In this document: piece by piece, positions 19,307 to 28,602 of the stretch
How the letters are laid out: each line of letters begins with the position of its first letter
Position numbering within the stretch: position 1 is the stretch's first letter
Origin: Clostridium facile
GTDB lineage: Bacteria > Bacillota > Clostridia > Oscillospirales > Ruminococcaceae
Reading direction: 5' to 3'
DNA: 64,000 nucleotides
Assembly (NCBI RefSeq): GCF_014297275.1
Contig: NZ_JACOQK010000001.1
Span: forward strand, 2,294,001-2,358,000
Program-made: the position numbers and the translations under genes
The notes under the pieces: model-generated
Databases searched by the model: none
Told to the model about the DNA's origin: nothing
What the model saw: only the letters and a program-made list of their open reading frames with translations

Positions 19307-19699
19307 ATGGAATATAATCGTGTGGAAGTGTTTATTGGCGGGAAACGTTATGTATTACGCACCCAGGACGATCCAGAATATATGAAAGAATTGGCAAGGA
19401 AGTTGGATAAACGGTTGGAAGACGTGTTCAGTGTAGACCGTTTAATTTCCCTTCCAGATGCGGCAATATTGGTAGCATTGGATATTTTGGATGAGAGGGT
19501 AAAATCCAGCTCCAATATTGATAATATCAGAATGCAGATCAAAAACTATGTGGATGAGGCAGCAGAATCCCAGCGCCAGCTGGAATACTGCCAAAGGAAA
19601 CTGGATGAATACCAGCAAACTATTGAAAAGTTGCAAACAGAATTAGAAATTTATACATTGAGGGATAAAATTGACCAGAATCATACCAAGCCGTTATGA
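19307..19699 (+). CDS. zapA: Cell division protein ZapA
   Basis: A 130-residue ZapA-family protein, an FtsZ-ring associated factor. The globular N-terminal part has the typical EVFIGGKRYVLRTQDDPEYM start and the LPDAAILVALDILDE block; the C-terminal third (about 75-130) is a coiled coil rich in Gln and Glu. ATG 19307 is chosen, with AAAGGA about 10 bases upstream; a GTG 21 bases earlier is an alternative. The 3' end overlaps the next gene by 29 bases, so the two are co-transcribed. Confidence 0.88.
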   Translation: MEYNRVEVFIGGKRYVLRTQDDPEYMKELARKLDKRLEDVFSVDRLISLPDAAILVALDILDERVKSSSNIDNIRMQIKNYVDEAAESQRQLEYCQRKLDEYQQTIEKLQTELEIYTLRDKIDQNHTKPL

Positions 19700-21737
19700 A
19701 CTCTTAGCTCCCGCAGGCCAGCCGGACTGTGTGAGAGCCGCCTTGAACAATGGCGCCGACAGCATTTATCTGGGGATGAAAGCGTTAAACGCAAGAAGAA
19801 ACGCGAAAAATTTTGATTATTCCCAATTAAAAGAAACCGTAGAATATTGCCACTTGAATGGGGCAAAAGTATATTTGACGTTAAATACGATAGCGTTTGA
19901 TGAGGAACGGAAGCAGGTAATTGAAACCCTACAACAAGCCTGTGAATTGGGGTTAGATGCGGTGATTGTACAGGATATTGGCGTTGCCTCCCTAGTAAAA
20001 CAGGTTGCCCCGGAGTTGAGGCTGCATGGTTCCACCCAAATGAGTATCCATACCCGGAAAGGAGCGGAATTTTTAAAAGAACAGGGCTTTTCCCGTGTGG
20101 TATTATCTCGGGAAATGAGCCTGGAAGAAATCCGGAATGTGGCGAAAGCCGGAATTGAATTGGAAGCGTTTGTCCATGGGGCACTGTGTATGTGTGTTTC
20201 TGGGCAATGTTATATGAGCGGGATGTTAGGAGGGCGCAGTGCCAACCGTGGCATGTGTGCCCAGCCTTGTCGTCTGCCTTTTTCAGCAGGAGCGCCGGGT
20301 AGGTGTGACCTTTCTTTGAAAGATTTGAGTGCAGTGCAACGGATTCCAGAACTGCTGGATGCGGGGGTTTATTCCTTAAAAATTGAAGGCAGAATGAAAC
20401 GGCCGGAATATGTGGCAGCAGCGGTATCCGCTTGTAAAGCAGTTGTGGATGGAAACCAACCCAATATGGAAGTGTTACAATCCGTATTTTCTCGCAGTGG
20501 GTTTACAGATGGTTATTTAGATCAAAAACTTTCTCCCCAAATGTTTGGTGTGCGGAGCAAAGAAGATGTGACAGCAGCTTCGGCTAAGCTGTTAAAACAA
20601 CTGGAGAATACCTATCAAAAGCCCACTCCAAGGATTCCAGTTTGGATGAAGTTTCAACTAAAATCAGATTGTCCATCCCAACTTACCCTATGGGATCAAG
20701 ATGGAAATCAAGCACATGTTTCTGGGGTAGTTCCGGAAACAGCGAAACATGTTGCCCTAACAGAGGAAAAGCTCCAGTCCAGCTTGGGAAAACTGGGTGG
20801 GACAGCTTTTTATTTAAAACAGTTTCAGGCAGAGTTGGAGGATGGGTTAAGTTTACCAGTTTCTGTTTTAAACGGGATGCGGCGTGAGGCAGTACAACAA
20901 CTGGAGCAGAAACGTTCCGCTATCCATCCGAAAACGTTTTTTCCGATAAAAGAGAGCAAAATCCCTCTTACCCCTCCTAAAATCACTAGTCTAAGGGTAG
21001 AATTTGAACGGTTCGATCAAATTCCACTGGAATTTATGGATCAATTTGAATGGATTGGTTTAAAATTGGAGGAATTATCCAAGTATATAACTAAACTTGC
21101 TCCATGGAAACAAAAGTTAGTTGTAATTCCTCCAAGAGCGATGTTTGGAATAGAGCAACAAGTAATTCAGCAACTGGAAACATTAAAACAGCAAGGGATT
21201 CAAGATTTATTGGTACAAAACCTAGCACAGATTCAGATTGGAAAACAACTGGGGTATCGGCTGCATGGCGGATTTGGTTTGAATATTGCCAATTCCATGA
21301 GTATTGCCCAGCTGGAAGAATGGGGGTTCCAGGATTGTGTGGTATCTCCGGAATTGACGGTAAAACAGATGAAAAATTTAAAAAGCAGCCTTCCTTGTGG
21401 TATCCTTGCCGGAGGATACTTGCCGTTGATGTTGACCAGGAACTGCCCAATTAAGAACCAGAAAACCTGTAGGCAATGTAAACAACAATCCTGGCTGACC
21501 GACCGGAAAGGGAAACGGTTCCGGGTAGCTTGTTCGGATGGATGTAGTGAAATTTATAACAGCGATTGTTTGTGGATTGCCGACCGGATTGATGATTTTA
21601 CCAATATCTCATTTTTTACATTAAAAATTACGTTGGAAACCCCGGAGCAGAGTAGGCAAATGGTTCAAAACTTTTTGCAAAAACAAAAAATAGAGCTGCC
21701 TATTACAAAAGGATTGTATTACCGGGGCGTTTTATAG
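19671..21737 (+). CDS. U32 family peptidase / RlhA-like protein with DUF3656
   Basis: A 688-residue protein of the U32 family, whose members are mostly Fe-S proteins acting in RNA hydroxylation rather than proteases. The N-terminal part has YELLAPAG and GADSIYLG, the cysteine cluster MCVSGQCYMSGMLGG...GMCAQPCR, and SLKIEGRMKRPEYVA. A DUF3656 domain follows (around 330-420), as in E. coli RlhA, the 23S rRNA C2501 hydroxylase. More cysteines (CPIKNQKTCRQCKQQ) lie near the end. The TTG start has GAGGG six to seven bases upstream. The assignment to RlhA function is inference from domain order. Confidence 0.85.
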   Translation: MTRIIPSRYELLAPAGQPDCVRAALNNGADSIYLGMKALNARRNAKNFDYSQLKETVEYCHLNGAKVYLTLNTIAFDEERKQVIETLQQACELGLDAVIVQDIGVASLVKQVAPELRLHGSTQMSIHTRKGAEFLKEQGFSRVVLSREMSLEEIRNVAKAGIELEAFVHGALCMCVSGQCYMSGMLGGRSANRGMCAQPCRLPFSAGAPGRCDLSLKDLSAVQRIPELLDAGVYSLKIEGRMKRPEYVAAAVSACKAVVDGNQPNMEVLQSVFSRSGFTDGYLDQKLSPQMFGVRSKEDVTAASAKLLKQLENTYQKPTPRIPVWMKFQLKSDCPSQLTLWDQDGNQAHVSGVVPETAKHVALTEEKLQSSLGKLGGTAFYLKQFQAELEDGLSLPVSVLNGMRREAVQQLEQKRSAIHPKTFFPIKESKIPLTPPKITSLRVEFERFDQIPLEFMDQFEWIGLKLEELSKYITKLAPWKQKLVVIPPRAMFGIEQQVIQQLETLKQQGIQDLLVQNLAQIQIGKQLGYRLHGGFGLNIANSMSIAQLEEWGFQDCVVSPELTVKQMKNLKSSLPCGILAGGYLPLMLTRNCPIKNQKTCRQCKQQSWLTDRKGKRFRVACSDGCSEIYNSDCLWIADRIDDFTNISFFTLKITLETPEQSRQMVQNFLQKQKIELPITKGLYYRGVL

Positions 21738-21788
21738 AAAAAATAAAATGTATTATCATAGACAAATCATAGAAAAGGAAGACATATT

Positions 21789-22346
21789 ATGATTTTAGCT
21801 TCAAAATCGCCAAGAAGAAAAGAATTAATTCAAAGAATTTGCAAAGATGTGAAAATTATTCCATCTGGAGTGGATGAAAGCCTGGTGGCACAAAAACCAG
21901 TAGAATACTTTGCAGAGCGCTTGGCAAGGGCAAAAGCGGACCAGGTTGCCCAAGAACATCCGGATGAGCTGGTTGTTGGTTGTGATACCGTTGTCATCCT
22001 GGATGGGGAAGTGCTGGGAAAACCTGAAAATAAACAACATACTTTTGAGATGCTAAGTAGGCTTTCGGGGAATACTCATAAAGTAATCACTGGAGTAGCT
22101 ATGATACAGGGAGATAAAACAGCCAGTTTTTCTGAAATAACCGAAGTGACCTTTTACCAGCTGACCGAGCAGGAAATCAAAGATTATATTGACACCAACG
22201 AACCCTTTGATAAAGCTGGCGGATACGGCATCCAAGGCCAGGGATGCCTGTTGGTAAAGAAAATCAATGGGGATTATTATAACGTGGTTGGCCTGCCTGT
22301 TTCAAAACTGAGTCGGGAATTAAATCTTTTTGTGAATAGAAAGTGA
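21789..22346 (+). CDS. maf: Maf-family nucleotide pyrophosphatase
   Basis: House-cleaning pyrophosphatase acting on dTTP/UTP or modified nucleotides; also called a septum inhibitor in Bacillus. All family blocks are present in 185 residues: LASKSPRRKELI, VGCDTVVILDGEVLGKP, THKVITGV, and DKAGGYGIQGQG. Position just before mreB is the common Firmicutes arrangement. GGAAG precedes ATG. Confidence 0.94.
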   Translation: MILASKSPRRKELIQRICKDVKIIPSGVDESLVAQKPVEYFAERLARAKADQVAQEHPDELVVGCDTVVILDGEVLGKPENKQHTFEMLSRLSGNTHKVITGVAMIQGDKTASFSEITEVTFYQLTEQEIKDYIDTNEPFDKAGGYGIQGQGCLLVKKINGDYYNVVGLPVSKLSRELNLFVNRK

Positions 22347-22362
22347 AATTTTACGAAAAACG

Positions 22363-22391
22363 TTGAGAAAAAGCCGATTTAGGGTTATAAT
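22363..22391 (+). promoter_or_regulatory. Promoter of the mre cluster
   Basis: TTGAGA, 17 bases, TATAAT, about 80 bases before the mreB start. Confidence 0.8.
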
Positions 22392-22477
22392 GAAAAAGTT
22401 AAAAGGACTTGTAGTCTATTGCGTTATTTTTGCTATTAAAACGTTCAGTTTTTTTCAATATAGGAGGAGTTTGTAAC

Positions 22478-23494
22478 ATGGGAGCATTTTCAAAGGACAT
22501 TGGTATTGACTTGGGAACCGCGAACACACTGGTATTTATGAAAGGCAAAGGGATTATTATCCGGGAGCCTTCCGTTGTTGCTGTGGATACCAGAACAGAC
22601 ATTGTAAAATTTGTGGGATTAGAAGCAAAACAAGTAATCGGTAGAACCCCTGGTTCCATCACAGCAGTCCGTCCATTAAAAGACGGCGTTATCGCTGATT
22701 TTGACATCACCACCAGCATGTTGGAACAATTTATCAAAAAAGCGTTGAACAAAACATTTTTGGCGAAGCCACGTGTTATCATCTGCATCCCATCCGGCGT
22801 TACTGCTGTAGAAAGAAGGGCAGTAAAAGAAGCGACAGAACGGGCTGGCGCAAAAAAAGTTGCGATTATTGAAGAACCTATGGCAGCGGCAATTGGTGCG
22901 GGCTTGCCAGTAGAAGAACCTACCGGTAATATGGTAGTAGATATTGGCGGCGGTACCAGTGAAGTAGCAGTAATTTCCTTAGGTGGTATTGTAGCCGCAA
23001 AATCCGTCCGTGTTGGCGGGGACGCATTTGACAATGCGATTATCCAGTATATTAAAAAGAAATATAATCTGCTAATCGGGGAACGTACAGCAGAAAATAT
23101 CAAAATGAATATTGGTTCCGCTTTCCCTCTGGAAACAGAAGAAACAATGGAGATCAAAGGTAGAAACTTATTGAATGGTCTGCCAGAAAATATCGAAATT
23201 TCTTCTGTGGAAATTCGGGAAGCGCTGGGGGATGCGTTATCCAGTGTGATTGATGCAGTAAAAGTAACATTGGAAAAAACCCCACCAGAGTTGGCTGCGG
23301 ATATTATTGACCAGGGGATTATGCTAACTGGTGGCGGCGCTTTGCTGAGAGGGCTGGATCGTTTGATTTCCCAAGAAACAGGCATGCCTGTGCATATTGC
23401 GGAAAGCCCATTGGACTGCGTAGCGGAAGGTACAGGTAAGGTATTGGAAAACATCGATAAACTGGCTGATGTTTTAACAGAGGACCGTTTTTAA
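22478..23494 (+). CDS. mreB: Rod shape-determining protein MreB
   Basis: Bacterial actin that organises the elongation machinery under the membrane. The 338 residues hold DIGIDLGTANTLVF, the phosphate loops (VVDIGGGTSEVAVISLGG) and GGGALLRGLDRLI. Start at the ATG following AGGAGGAGT; an upstream in-frame start would add 16 residues that include the leader and ribosome binding site. First gene of mreB-mreC-mreD-PBP2. Confidence 0.97.
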   Translation: MGAFSKDIGIDLGTANTLVFMKGKGIIIREPSVVAVDTRTDIVKFVGLEAKQVIGRTPGSITAVRPLKDGVIADFDITTSMLEQFIKKALNKTFLAKPRVIICIPSGVTAVERRAVKEATERAGAKKVAIIEEPMAAAIGAGLPVEEPTGNMVVDIGGGTSEVAVISLGGIVAAKSVRVGGDAFDNAIIQYIKKKYNLLIGERTAENIKMNIGSAFPLETEETMEIKGRNLLNGLPENIEISSVEIREALGDALSSVIDAVKVTLEKTPPELAADIIDQGIMLTGGGALLRGLDRLISQETGMPVHIAESPLDCVAEGTGKVLENIDKLADVLTEDRF

Positions 23495-23525
23495 TACAAC
23501 GGGTGGAACTTAACAAATACAATCT

Positions 23526-23557
23526 GATAAGACTGGGCTTAACATACAGGTTGAGCT
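23526..23557 (+). other. Hairpin in the mreB-mreC gap
   Basis: GATAAGAC pairs with GTCTTATC around a 16-base loop that can add further pairs (GGGCT with AGCTC). No T run follows, so it is not a normal terminator. It may set the ratio of mreB to downstream mRNA by processing; this is a guess. Confidence 0.4.
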
Positions 23558-23627
23558 CGGTCTTATCCGCTATTAGTGGAATTGACAACAACCGTATGGA
23601 CATCCAACTTTGGGGGTGTAAAAACCA

Positions 23628-24518
23628 TTGAGAGAATTTTTTAAAAGTGCCATTTTTAAAATATTGTTAGGGGTTATTGCTGTTTTTTTGGCATTTATTT
23701 TATACGAGGCCTCAACTGGGAACATATCCTCGCCATCCCAACTGATTGGCGTGATTGCTTCTCCTTTTAAAAGTCTAGCGTCTACCATTTCTAACGGGTT
23801 TAGCAGTTTAACTGACCCATTGGTTAATGCGAACGAATACAAAAAAGAAAATGAAGAACTGAAACAGCAAATTACAGATTTGAATGAAAAACTGATTGAT
23901 TATGAAAAAATTAAAGCAGAAAATGATCAGCTGAAAGAAATTGCGGATATTAAAGAGATAAACCCGGATTATGATTTGGAACCAGCCAATGTAATTTCAC
24001 GGGATGCTAGCGACCCATTCTGTTCTTTCCAGATCAACAAAGGTTCGTTGAACGGAATTGAAGTGGGGGATGTTGTTATGACATCCCAAGGCTTAGTAGG
24101 ACAGGTGGATTCAGTTGCGTTGACCTATTCCCATGTCATTACTATATTAAACCCAGAGTTATATATCAGTGCTTATGAGATAACAACCCAAAGTGCGGGG
24201 GTTGTAAATGGGGAGATTTCTTTAGCGGAACAGGGAATGTGCCAGATGCTCCATTTGGATAAAGAAACCAAAATTGAAGAGGGAAGCATTGTTACTACTG
24301 CCGGATCTAGCGGGGTATTCCCAGCAAGTTTACAAATTGGTACTGTTCAGAAAATTTCCGTTCAGGAAAATGGGATTTCTGCTTATGCTGAAATTGAACC
24401 AATGGTGGATATTGAAAAAGTAAATGATGTCCTTGTCATCAAAAGCTTTACAGGACAGGGTGTGTCCACACCGGATGGCACCAATTCTTCTGCCAATACA
24501 TCGTCTGGGGAGGGCTGA
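23628..24518 (+). CDS. mreC: Rod shape-determining protein MreC
   Basis: Bitopic membrane protein linking MreB to the wall synthases. One N-terminal membrane helix (about 10-30), a coiled coil (NEYKKENEELKQQITDLNEKL, about 70-105), then the beta-rich periplasmic-type domain with VGDVVMTSQGLVGQVD. The product of 296 residues is normal. TTG is the start, with GGGGGTG upstream. Confidence 0.93.
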   Translation: MREFFKSAIFKILLGVIAVFLAFILYEASTGNISSPSQLIGVIASPFKSLASTISNGFSSLTDPLVNANEYKKENEELKQQITDLNEKLIDYEKIKAENDQLKEIADIKEINPDYDLEPANVISRDASDPFCSFQINKGSLNGIEVGDVVMTSQGLVGQVDSVALTYSHVITILNPELYISAYEITTQSAGVVNGEISLAEQGMCQMLHLDKETKIEEGSIVTTAGSSGVFPASLQIGTVQKISVQENGISAYAEIEPMVDIEKVNDVLVIKSFTGQGVSTPDGTNSSANTSSGEG

Positions 24519-24520
24519 GC

Positions 24521-25051
24521 ATGAAAAAATCCACCCGGTCGGTATTAAAATGGGTGATTTATATTGTAATCCTGTTTTTCCTGTTTATTCTACAGACCAC
24601 ACCAGGGTTTTTAGAGATTATGGGAGTGCGTCCGGTTTTTGTTTTGCCCTATGCTGTGGCGATTGCCATGTTGGAACATGAGCGTTCCGCAGCTGCTATT
24701 GGTATTGTAGCAGGATGTTTATGGGATAGTGCAACATCCCGGCTGTTTGGTACTTCTGTCATTATCTTGATGGTTTGTTGTGTCACCATCTCGTTGTTGG
24801 TCATGTATTTGGTAAAATCCAATGTAATTAACAATATTTTGTTTTGTTTGGGTACATTGGTAATTTATTTTTTGATTGATTTTGTTTTCGGTTATCTCAT
24901 TTGGGGTTATTCCCATATGGGTCTATTATTGGTAAGGAATATCCTTCCTACAATTGGATACAGCTTGTTGTTTAGTCCGATTTTCTTCTTAATCATGCAA
25001 AAAATCAGAAGAAAAATTTATCCGGTTGCAGAAGAGGATAGCTCTTGGTAA
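24521..25051 (+). CDS. mreD: Rod shape-determining protein MreD
   Basis: A 176-residue integral membrane protein with about five hydrophobic helices and no soluble domain. MreD sequences are poorly conserved, so the name rests on position between mreC (2-base gap) and the class B PBP as well as on the helix pattern and the GCLWDSATSRLFG loop. Confidence 0.88.
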   Translation: MKKSTRSVLKWVIYIVILFFLFILQTTPGFLEIMGVRPVFVLPYAVAIAMLEHERSAAAIGIVAGCLWDSATSRLFGTSVIILMVCCVTISLLVMYLVKSNVINNILFCLGTLVIYFLIDFVFGYLIWGYSHMGLLLVRNILPTIGYSLLFSPIFFLIMQKIRRKIYPVAEEDSSW

Positions 25052-25069
25052 GAAGGGAGGTCAGCCAGT

Positions 25070-27115
25070 ATGGCAACTTCAGAAAAACCAAAAAGAAAAG
25101 AGAAAGTGCGTCTGCTTGTATTATCCGCAATATTGATGGTTGCGGTTATTTTTGCTTCTATCAAGCTGATGAATATCCAGGTAGTACATGGGGAAGAAAA
25201 CGCGGTAAAAGCGGACAGTAATAACTTGATTCGTACCAATGTAGAGGCAGCTCGGGGTGAAATCCTGGATCGTTACGGCAGGCCGTTAGTAACCAATTCA
25301 CTAGTGTTAAACATTCAGTTAAACCGTGGAAGCTTGCCAGAGGGCAAGGAGAACGAGGTTATCCTCCGTTTAACCCAGCTGTTCCAGAAACAGGGTGCAG
25401 CCTGGAGGGATGAGTTCCCTATTACAGAACAACCTGTCAATGGAGAATATCAGTTTAAAGATGGGATGGACTCTGAGATTGAAAAACTAAAATCAATGCT
25501 CAAAATGCAAGATTACGGTACAGCCCAACAATGTATGGATAATGCCATAGAAAAATTTGAAATTAATGGTTACAACGAACAGGATACTAGAACCATTGTG
25601 GCAATCCGTTGTATGATGGAAGTAGAAAATTTTTCTGACCGCAATCCATATACCTTTGCAGAAAATGTGGATAAAACATTTGCTGCACAACTGATTGAAA
25701 TGCAGAATGAAATCCCAGGTGTAGAAATCAGCGAAACCTATACCAGAGGATATGTAGATGGAACTTTGGCACCTCATATTTTGGGAAACATTGGTCCTAT
25801 GTTGAAAGAGGACTGGGAAGGGGACGAAAAATCAGGGGTTACCGGATATAAGGATATTGAAGGATATAACATGGATGATGATATTGGTCGTACTGGGATA
25901 GAAGCTTTGATGGAATCCGACCTAAAAGGCACTGACGGCGTCATGATTTTGGAAAAAGACGCAGATGGAACCGTTGTGAATCAATACATGGAAGAAGAAG
26001 CAAAACCTGGAAATAACGTCGTATTAACCATAGATTCTGTCTTACAAAAACAAATTCAAGACCAATTTTATCAAAGATTATCCCAACACAGTGCAATCAC
26101 TGGAGGTTCCGTTGTGGTTCTGGATACCAGTGATAACAGTATATTGGCATCGGTAAGTTATCCAGGCTATGACCTGAATACTATGAGTGAAAATTATGAC
26201 ACCTTAAATGCCGATCCAAAAAAGCCAATGCTGAACCGGTCTTTTAAAGAGATTTATCGTCCAGGTTCCACCTATAAAACGGCTATGGCGGTCGCAGGAG
26301 TCAGCGAAGGAATTATGACGGGAACTTCTAAGCCGTTTAATTGTACCAAAACAATGTATTTACCTGGTGATACCAGCCGTACACCGTTTAACTGTTTAAG
26401 CAGGCATGGCTATTTGAATTTATATGATGCTTTAAAGGTATCTTGTAATATTTATTTTTATAATGTAGGTAAATCATTACAGGAAATCGATGAGCATAAA
26501 ATTACCGAATATTCCAATGCTTTGGGGCTGGGGACTGACATTGGTCTGGAGCTGAGCAATGCCACTGGTAGGATTACTTCCAAAGAAACCGCAGAAAAAT
26601 TGGGTATTCCATGGAATGGTATCGGTGACGCGATGCAGAGTGCGATTGGACAGATGGAAACCTATGTTACCCCAGTCCAGATGGCAACCCAGATGGCGAC
26701 TATCGCAAACAAAGGGATTCGTTATAATACCCATATTATCAAACAAGTGGATAAATTTGATGGTTCTGAAACAGTAAAACAAACAGAAAAACAGATCATG
26801 AACCAACTGGAGGATAAAAATAACGCCTTTGAAGAAACAACCAAAGGGATGGAATCTGTTAGTACCAAGTACCCAGAGATGAATGGAATGAATATTGCCA
26901 TTAAAACTGGTACTCCTCAAAGAACAAAAACAGTATATGACTCTGCAGCAGTTGCTTTTTATCCAGCAGAACAACCCGAAATTGCGATTGCGGTAGTAAT
27001 CGAACGGGGTGATGGAATATCTTACGCCAAAGATATGGTGGTACCAGTGATTCAAGCATATGAGGCAAGTAAACAGTCCGCCCAGCAGTGGCAACAGGAA
27101 CATCAAAATAGTTGA
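25070..27115 (+). CDS. mrdA: Penicillin-binding protein 2 (elongation transpeptidase)
   Basis: Class B PBP of 681 residues. N-terminal membrane anchor (about 15-37), a dimerisation domain starting EAARGEILDRYGRPLV, and the transpeptidase domain with SxxK as STYK (S400), SxN as SCN and KTG as KTGTP. Works with RodA in rod elongation, but no rodA is visible in the window. GGGAGG lies 10 bases before ATG. Confidence 0.93.
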   Translation: MATSEKPKRKEKVRLLVLSAILMVAVIFASIKLMNIQVVHGEENAVKADSNNLIRTNVEAARGEILDRYGRPLVTNSLVLNIQLNRGSLPEGKENEVILRLTQLFQKQGAAWRDEFPITEQPVNGEYQFKDGMDSEIEKLKSMLKMQDYGTAQQCMDNAIEKFEINGYNEQDTRTIVAIRCMMEVENFSDRNPYTFAENVDKTFAAQLIEMQNEIPGVEISETYTRGYVDGTLAPHILGNIGPMLKEDWEGDEKSGVTGYKDIEGYNMDDDIGRTGIEALMESDLKGTDGVMILEKDADGTVVNQYMEEEAKPGNNVVLTIDSVLQKQIQDQFYQRLSQHSAITGGSVVVLDTSDNSILASVSYPGYDLNTMSENYDTLNADPKKPMLNRSFKEIYRPGSTYKTAMAVAGVSEGIMTGTSKPFNCTKTMYLPGDTSRTPFNCLSRHGYLNLYDALKVSCNIYFYNVGKSLQEIDEHKITEYSNALGLGTDIGLELSNATGRITSKETAEKLGIPWNGIGDAMQSAIGQMETYVTPVQMATQMATIANKGIRYNTHIIKQVDKFDGSETVKQTEKQIMNQLEDKNNAFEETTKGMESVSTKYPEMNGMNIAIKTGTPQRTKTVYDSAAVAFYPAEQPEIAIAVVIERGDGISYAKDMVVPVIQAYEASKQSAQQWQQEHQNS

Positions 27116-27236
27116 TTTAACAAAAATTGGATAATTTGCATGATAATATGAAAAAATTGAATGGATAAATAGTACAAAAAATAGAAAATAATTCTATGTA
27201 ACCTGTACGAAATTCCGTTTATTGTAATAAAAAACG

Positions 27237-27266
27237 TTGATTTTCAGAATTCATACATGTTATAAT
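27237..27266 (+). promoter_or_regulatory. Promoter of minD
   Basis: TTGATT, 18 bases, TATAAT. The predicted start is near 27273, leaving an AT-rich leader of about 140 bases. This is the only clear signal in the 300-base gap after PBP2. Confidence 0.7.
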
Positions 27267-27414
27267 TGAACAGTAATGTAAGTGTTAAAAATTTGCTTTT
27301 TGTAACAACAAACAAAAATACATTAAGTTGTGATAAAAATATAGATTTTTATCCTGAAATCATGTAGAATTATAGTAAGATAGCAAAATGGAGAACTAGG
27401 CAATAGGAGGAACC

Positions 27415-28143
27415 ATGAGTAAGGTAATCTCAGTGACATCTGGAAAAGGTGGGGTTGGAAAATCCTCCTTTAGCTGCTTGTTAGGTAGAGCATTAGCAGC
27501 GAAAGGGAAGGCCACTGTGATTTTAGAGCTGGATTGTGGCCTCCGTGGCTTGGATATCATGTTAGGCGTTTCAGATTCTGTTTATGATTTTAATGATATC
27601 CTACATGGCAGGTGTAGTATAAAAGACGCTGTAAACTATGTACCAGATTGTAAAAATCTTTCATTAATCAATGCACCTTCACAATTTGAACGATTCCCTA
27701 CCAAAGAAGAGGTTTCTGCCATTTGTTCCGCATTAAAAACCAAATATGATTTTGTAATTATTGATACAACAGCGGGCTATGGCTTAACAGATGCATTGGC
27801 TACAGTATCTGATACAATTTTACTTTTAGTTACTCCTGACCCAATTTGCGTCCGTGACGCAGCTATTGTAGCAGCTGTATTGCGGAAAAATAAAGCGGCG
27901 GAACTTCGACTGATTATTAACAAAGTTTCCAAAGAAGCGTTAAAAAAGGATATGGTACCGGATTTGGATGCGGTGATCGATGGTGTAGGTGTCCAGTTGC
28001 TAGGTGTGGTAAAAGACCAGCAGGATATTTGGTACAGTACAGCAAAAGGGCTTCCATTAAGCACTGGCAGTTTATCTGAACGGACGTTTCAAGCAATAGC
28101 CAAGCGGTTAACAGGCGAACACACACCGTTGGTAGTACAATAA
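27415..28143 (+). CDS. minD: MinD-like septum site ATPase
   Basis: A 242-residue ParA/MinD ATPase with deviant Walker A (TSGKGGVGKSS), ELDCGLRGLDIMLGV, corresponding to the MinD D-x-GLRNLD motif, and IIDTTAGYG. Its place after mreBCD-PBP2 is where clostridia keep minCDE. Two oddities: minC and minE are absent here, and the C-terminus (KRLTGEHTPLVVQ) lacks a clear amphipathic membrane-targeting helix found at the end of canonical MinD. It may therefore work differently or be a MinD-like orphan. Confidence 0.75.
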   Translation: MSKVISVTSGKGGVGKSSFSCLLGRALAAKGKATVILELDCGLRGLDIMLGVSDSVYDFNDILHGRCSIKDAVNYVPDCKNLSLINAPSQFERFPTKEEVSAICSALKTKYDFVIIDTTAGYGLTDALATVSDTILLLVTPDPICVRDAAIVAAVLRKNKAAELRLIINKVSKEALKKDMVPDLDAVIDGVGVQLLGVVKDQQDIWYSTAKGLPLSTGSLSERTFQAIAKRLTGEHTPLVVQ

Positions 28144-28181
28144 AGTTTTATCCGATTAATTTAATATAAGGGGAGAGTTAT

Positions 28182-28583
28182 ATGAATATCGCGTTAATTG
28201 CGCACGACTCCAAAAAAGAACTAATGGTACAGTTTTGTATTGCGTACTGCGGCGTATTAAGCCGGCATAATCTGTGCGCTACTGGCACAACCGGAAAGTT
28301 GGTTTCTGAGGCGACAGGTCTAAGCATCCAACGTTTTTTAAGTGGTAAACAAGGGGGAGACCAGCAGATTTCTGCCCGTATCGCTTATGATGAAATTGAC
28401 CTGTTGCTATTTTTCCGCGATGCTTTAGCGGATAAAACCAGAGAGGTAAACGAAATGGATATGCTCCGCCTTTGTGACGTGCATAACATTCCGTTAGCAA
28501 CTAATATCGCAACTGCGGAGGTGCTCATCCACGGTTTGGAACGCGGTGATTTAGACTGGAGAAATATTGTAAACCCACAATAA
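28182..28583 (+). CDS. mgsA: Methylglyoxal synthase-like protein, catalytic residues altered
   Basis: Methylglyoxal synthase converts dihydroxyacetone phosphate to methylglyoxal and phosphate. The 133-residue chain keeps IALIAHD (H8), ATGTTGKL, GGDQQ (catalytic base D60, equivalent to E. coli D71) and NIPLATNIATAEVLI. The block that reads PHxPD in E. coli and Bacillus is TREVN here, so the positions of H98 and D101 are R87 and N90. The fold is surely the same, but activity is doubtful or altered. It follows minD by 38 bases with GGGGAGAG before ATG. Confidence 0.85.
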   Translation: MNIALIAHDSKKELMVQFCIAYCGVLSRHNLCATGTTGKLVSEATGLSIQRFLSGKQGGDQQISARIAYDEIDLLLFFRDALADKTREVNEMDMLRLCDVHNIPLATNIATAEVLIHGLERGDLDWRNIVNPQ

Positions 28584-28596
28584 AATTCGATACGAT
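28567..28596 (+). promoter_or_regulatory. Promoter of the hisS-aspS T-box transcript
   Basis: TTGTAA, 18 bases, TACGAT, overlapping the end of mgsA. It would start RNA near 28603, just before the T-box. Confidence 0.45.
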
Positions 28597-28602
28597 AATA
28601 AT

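Noticed and set aside
22399..23454. 351-codon frame on the minus strand opposite mreB
   Set aside because: Its composition (Ser/Ala/Pro rich, no domain) is typical of antisense shadows of a conserved gene; mreB on the plus strand is certain.
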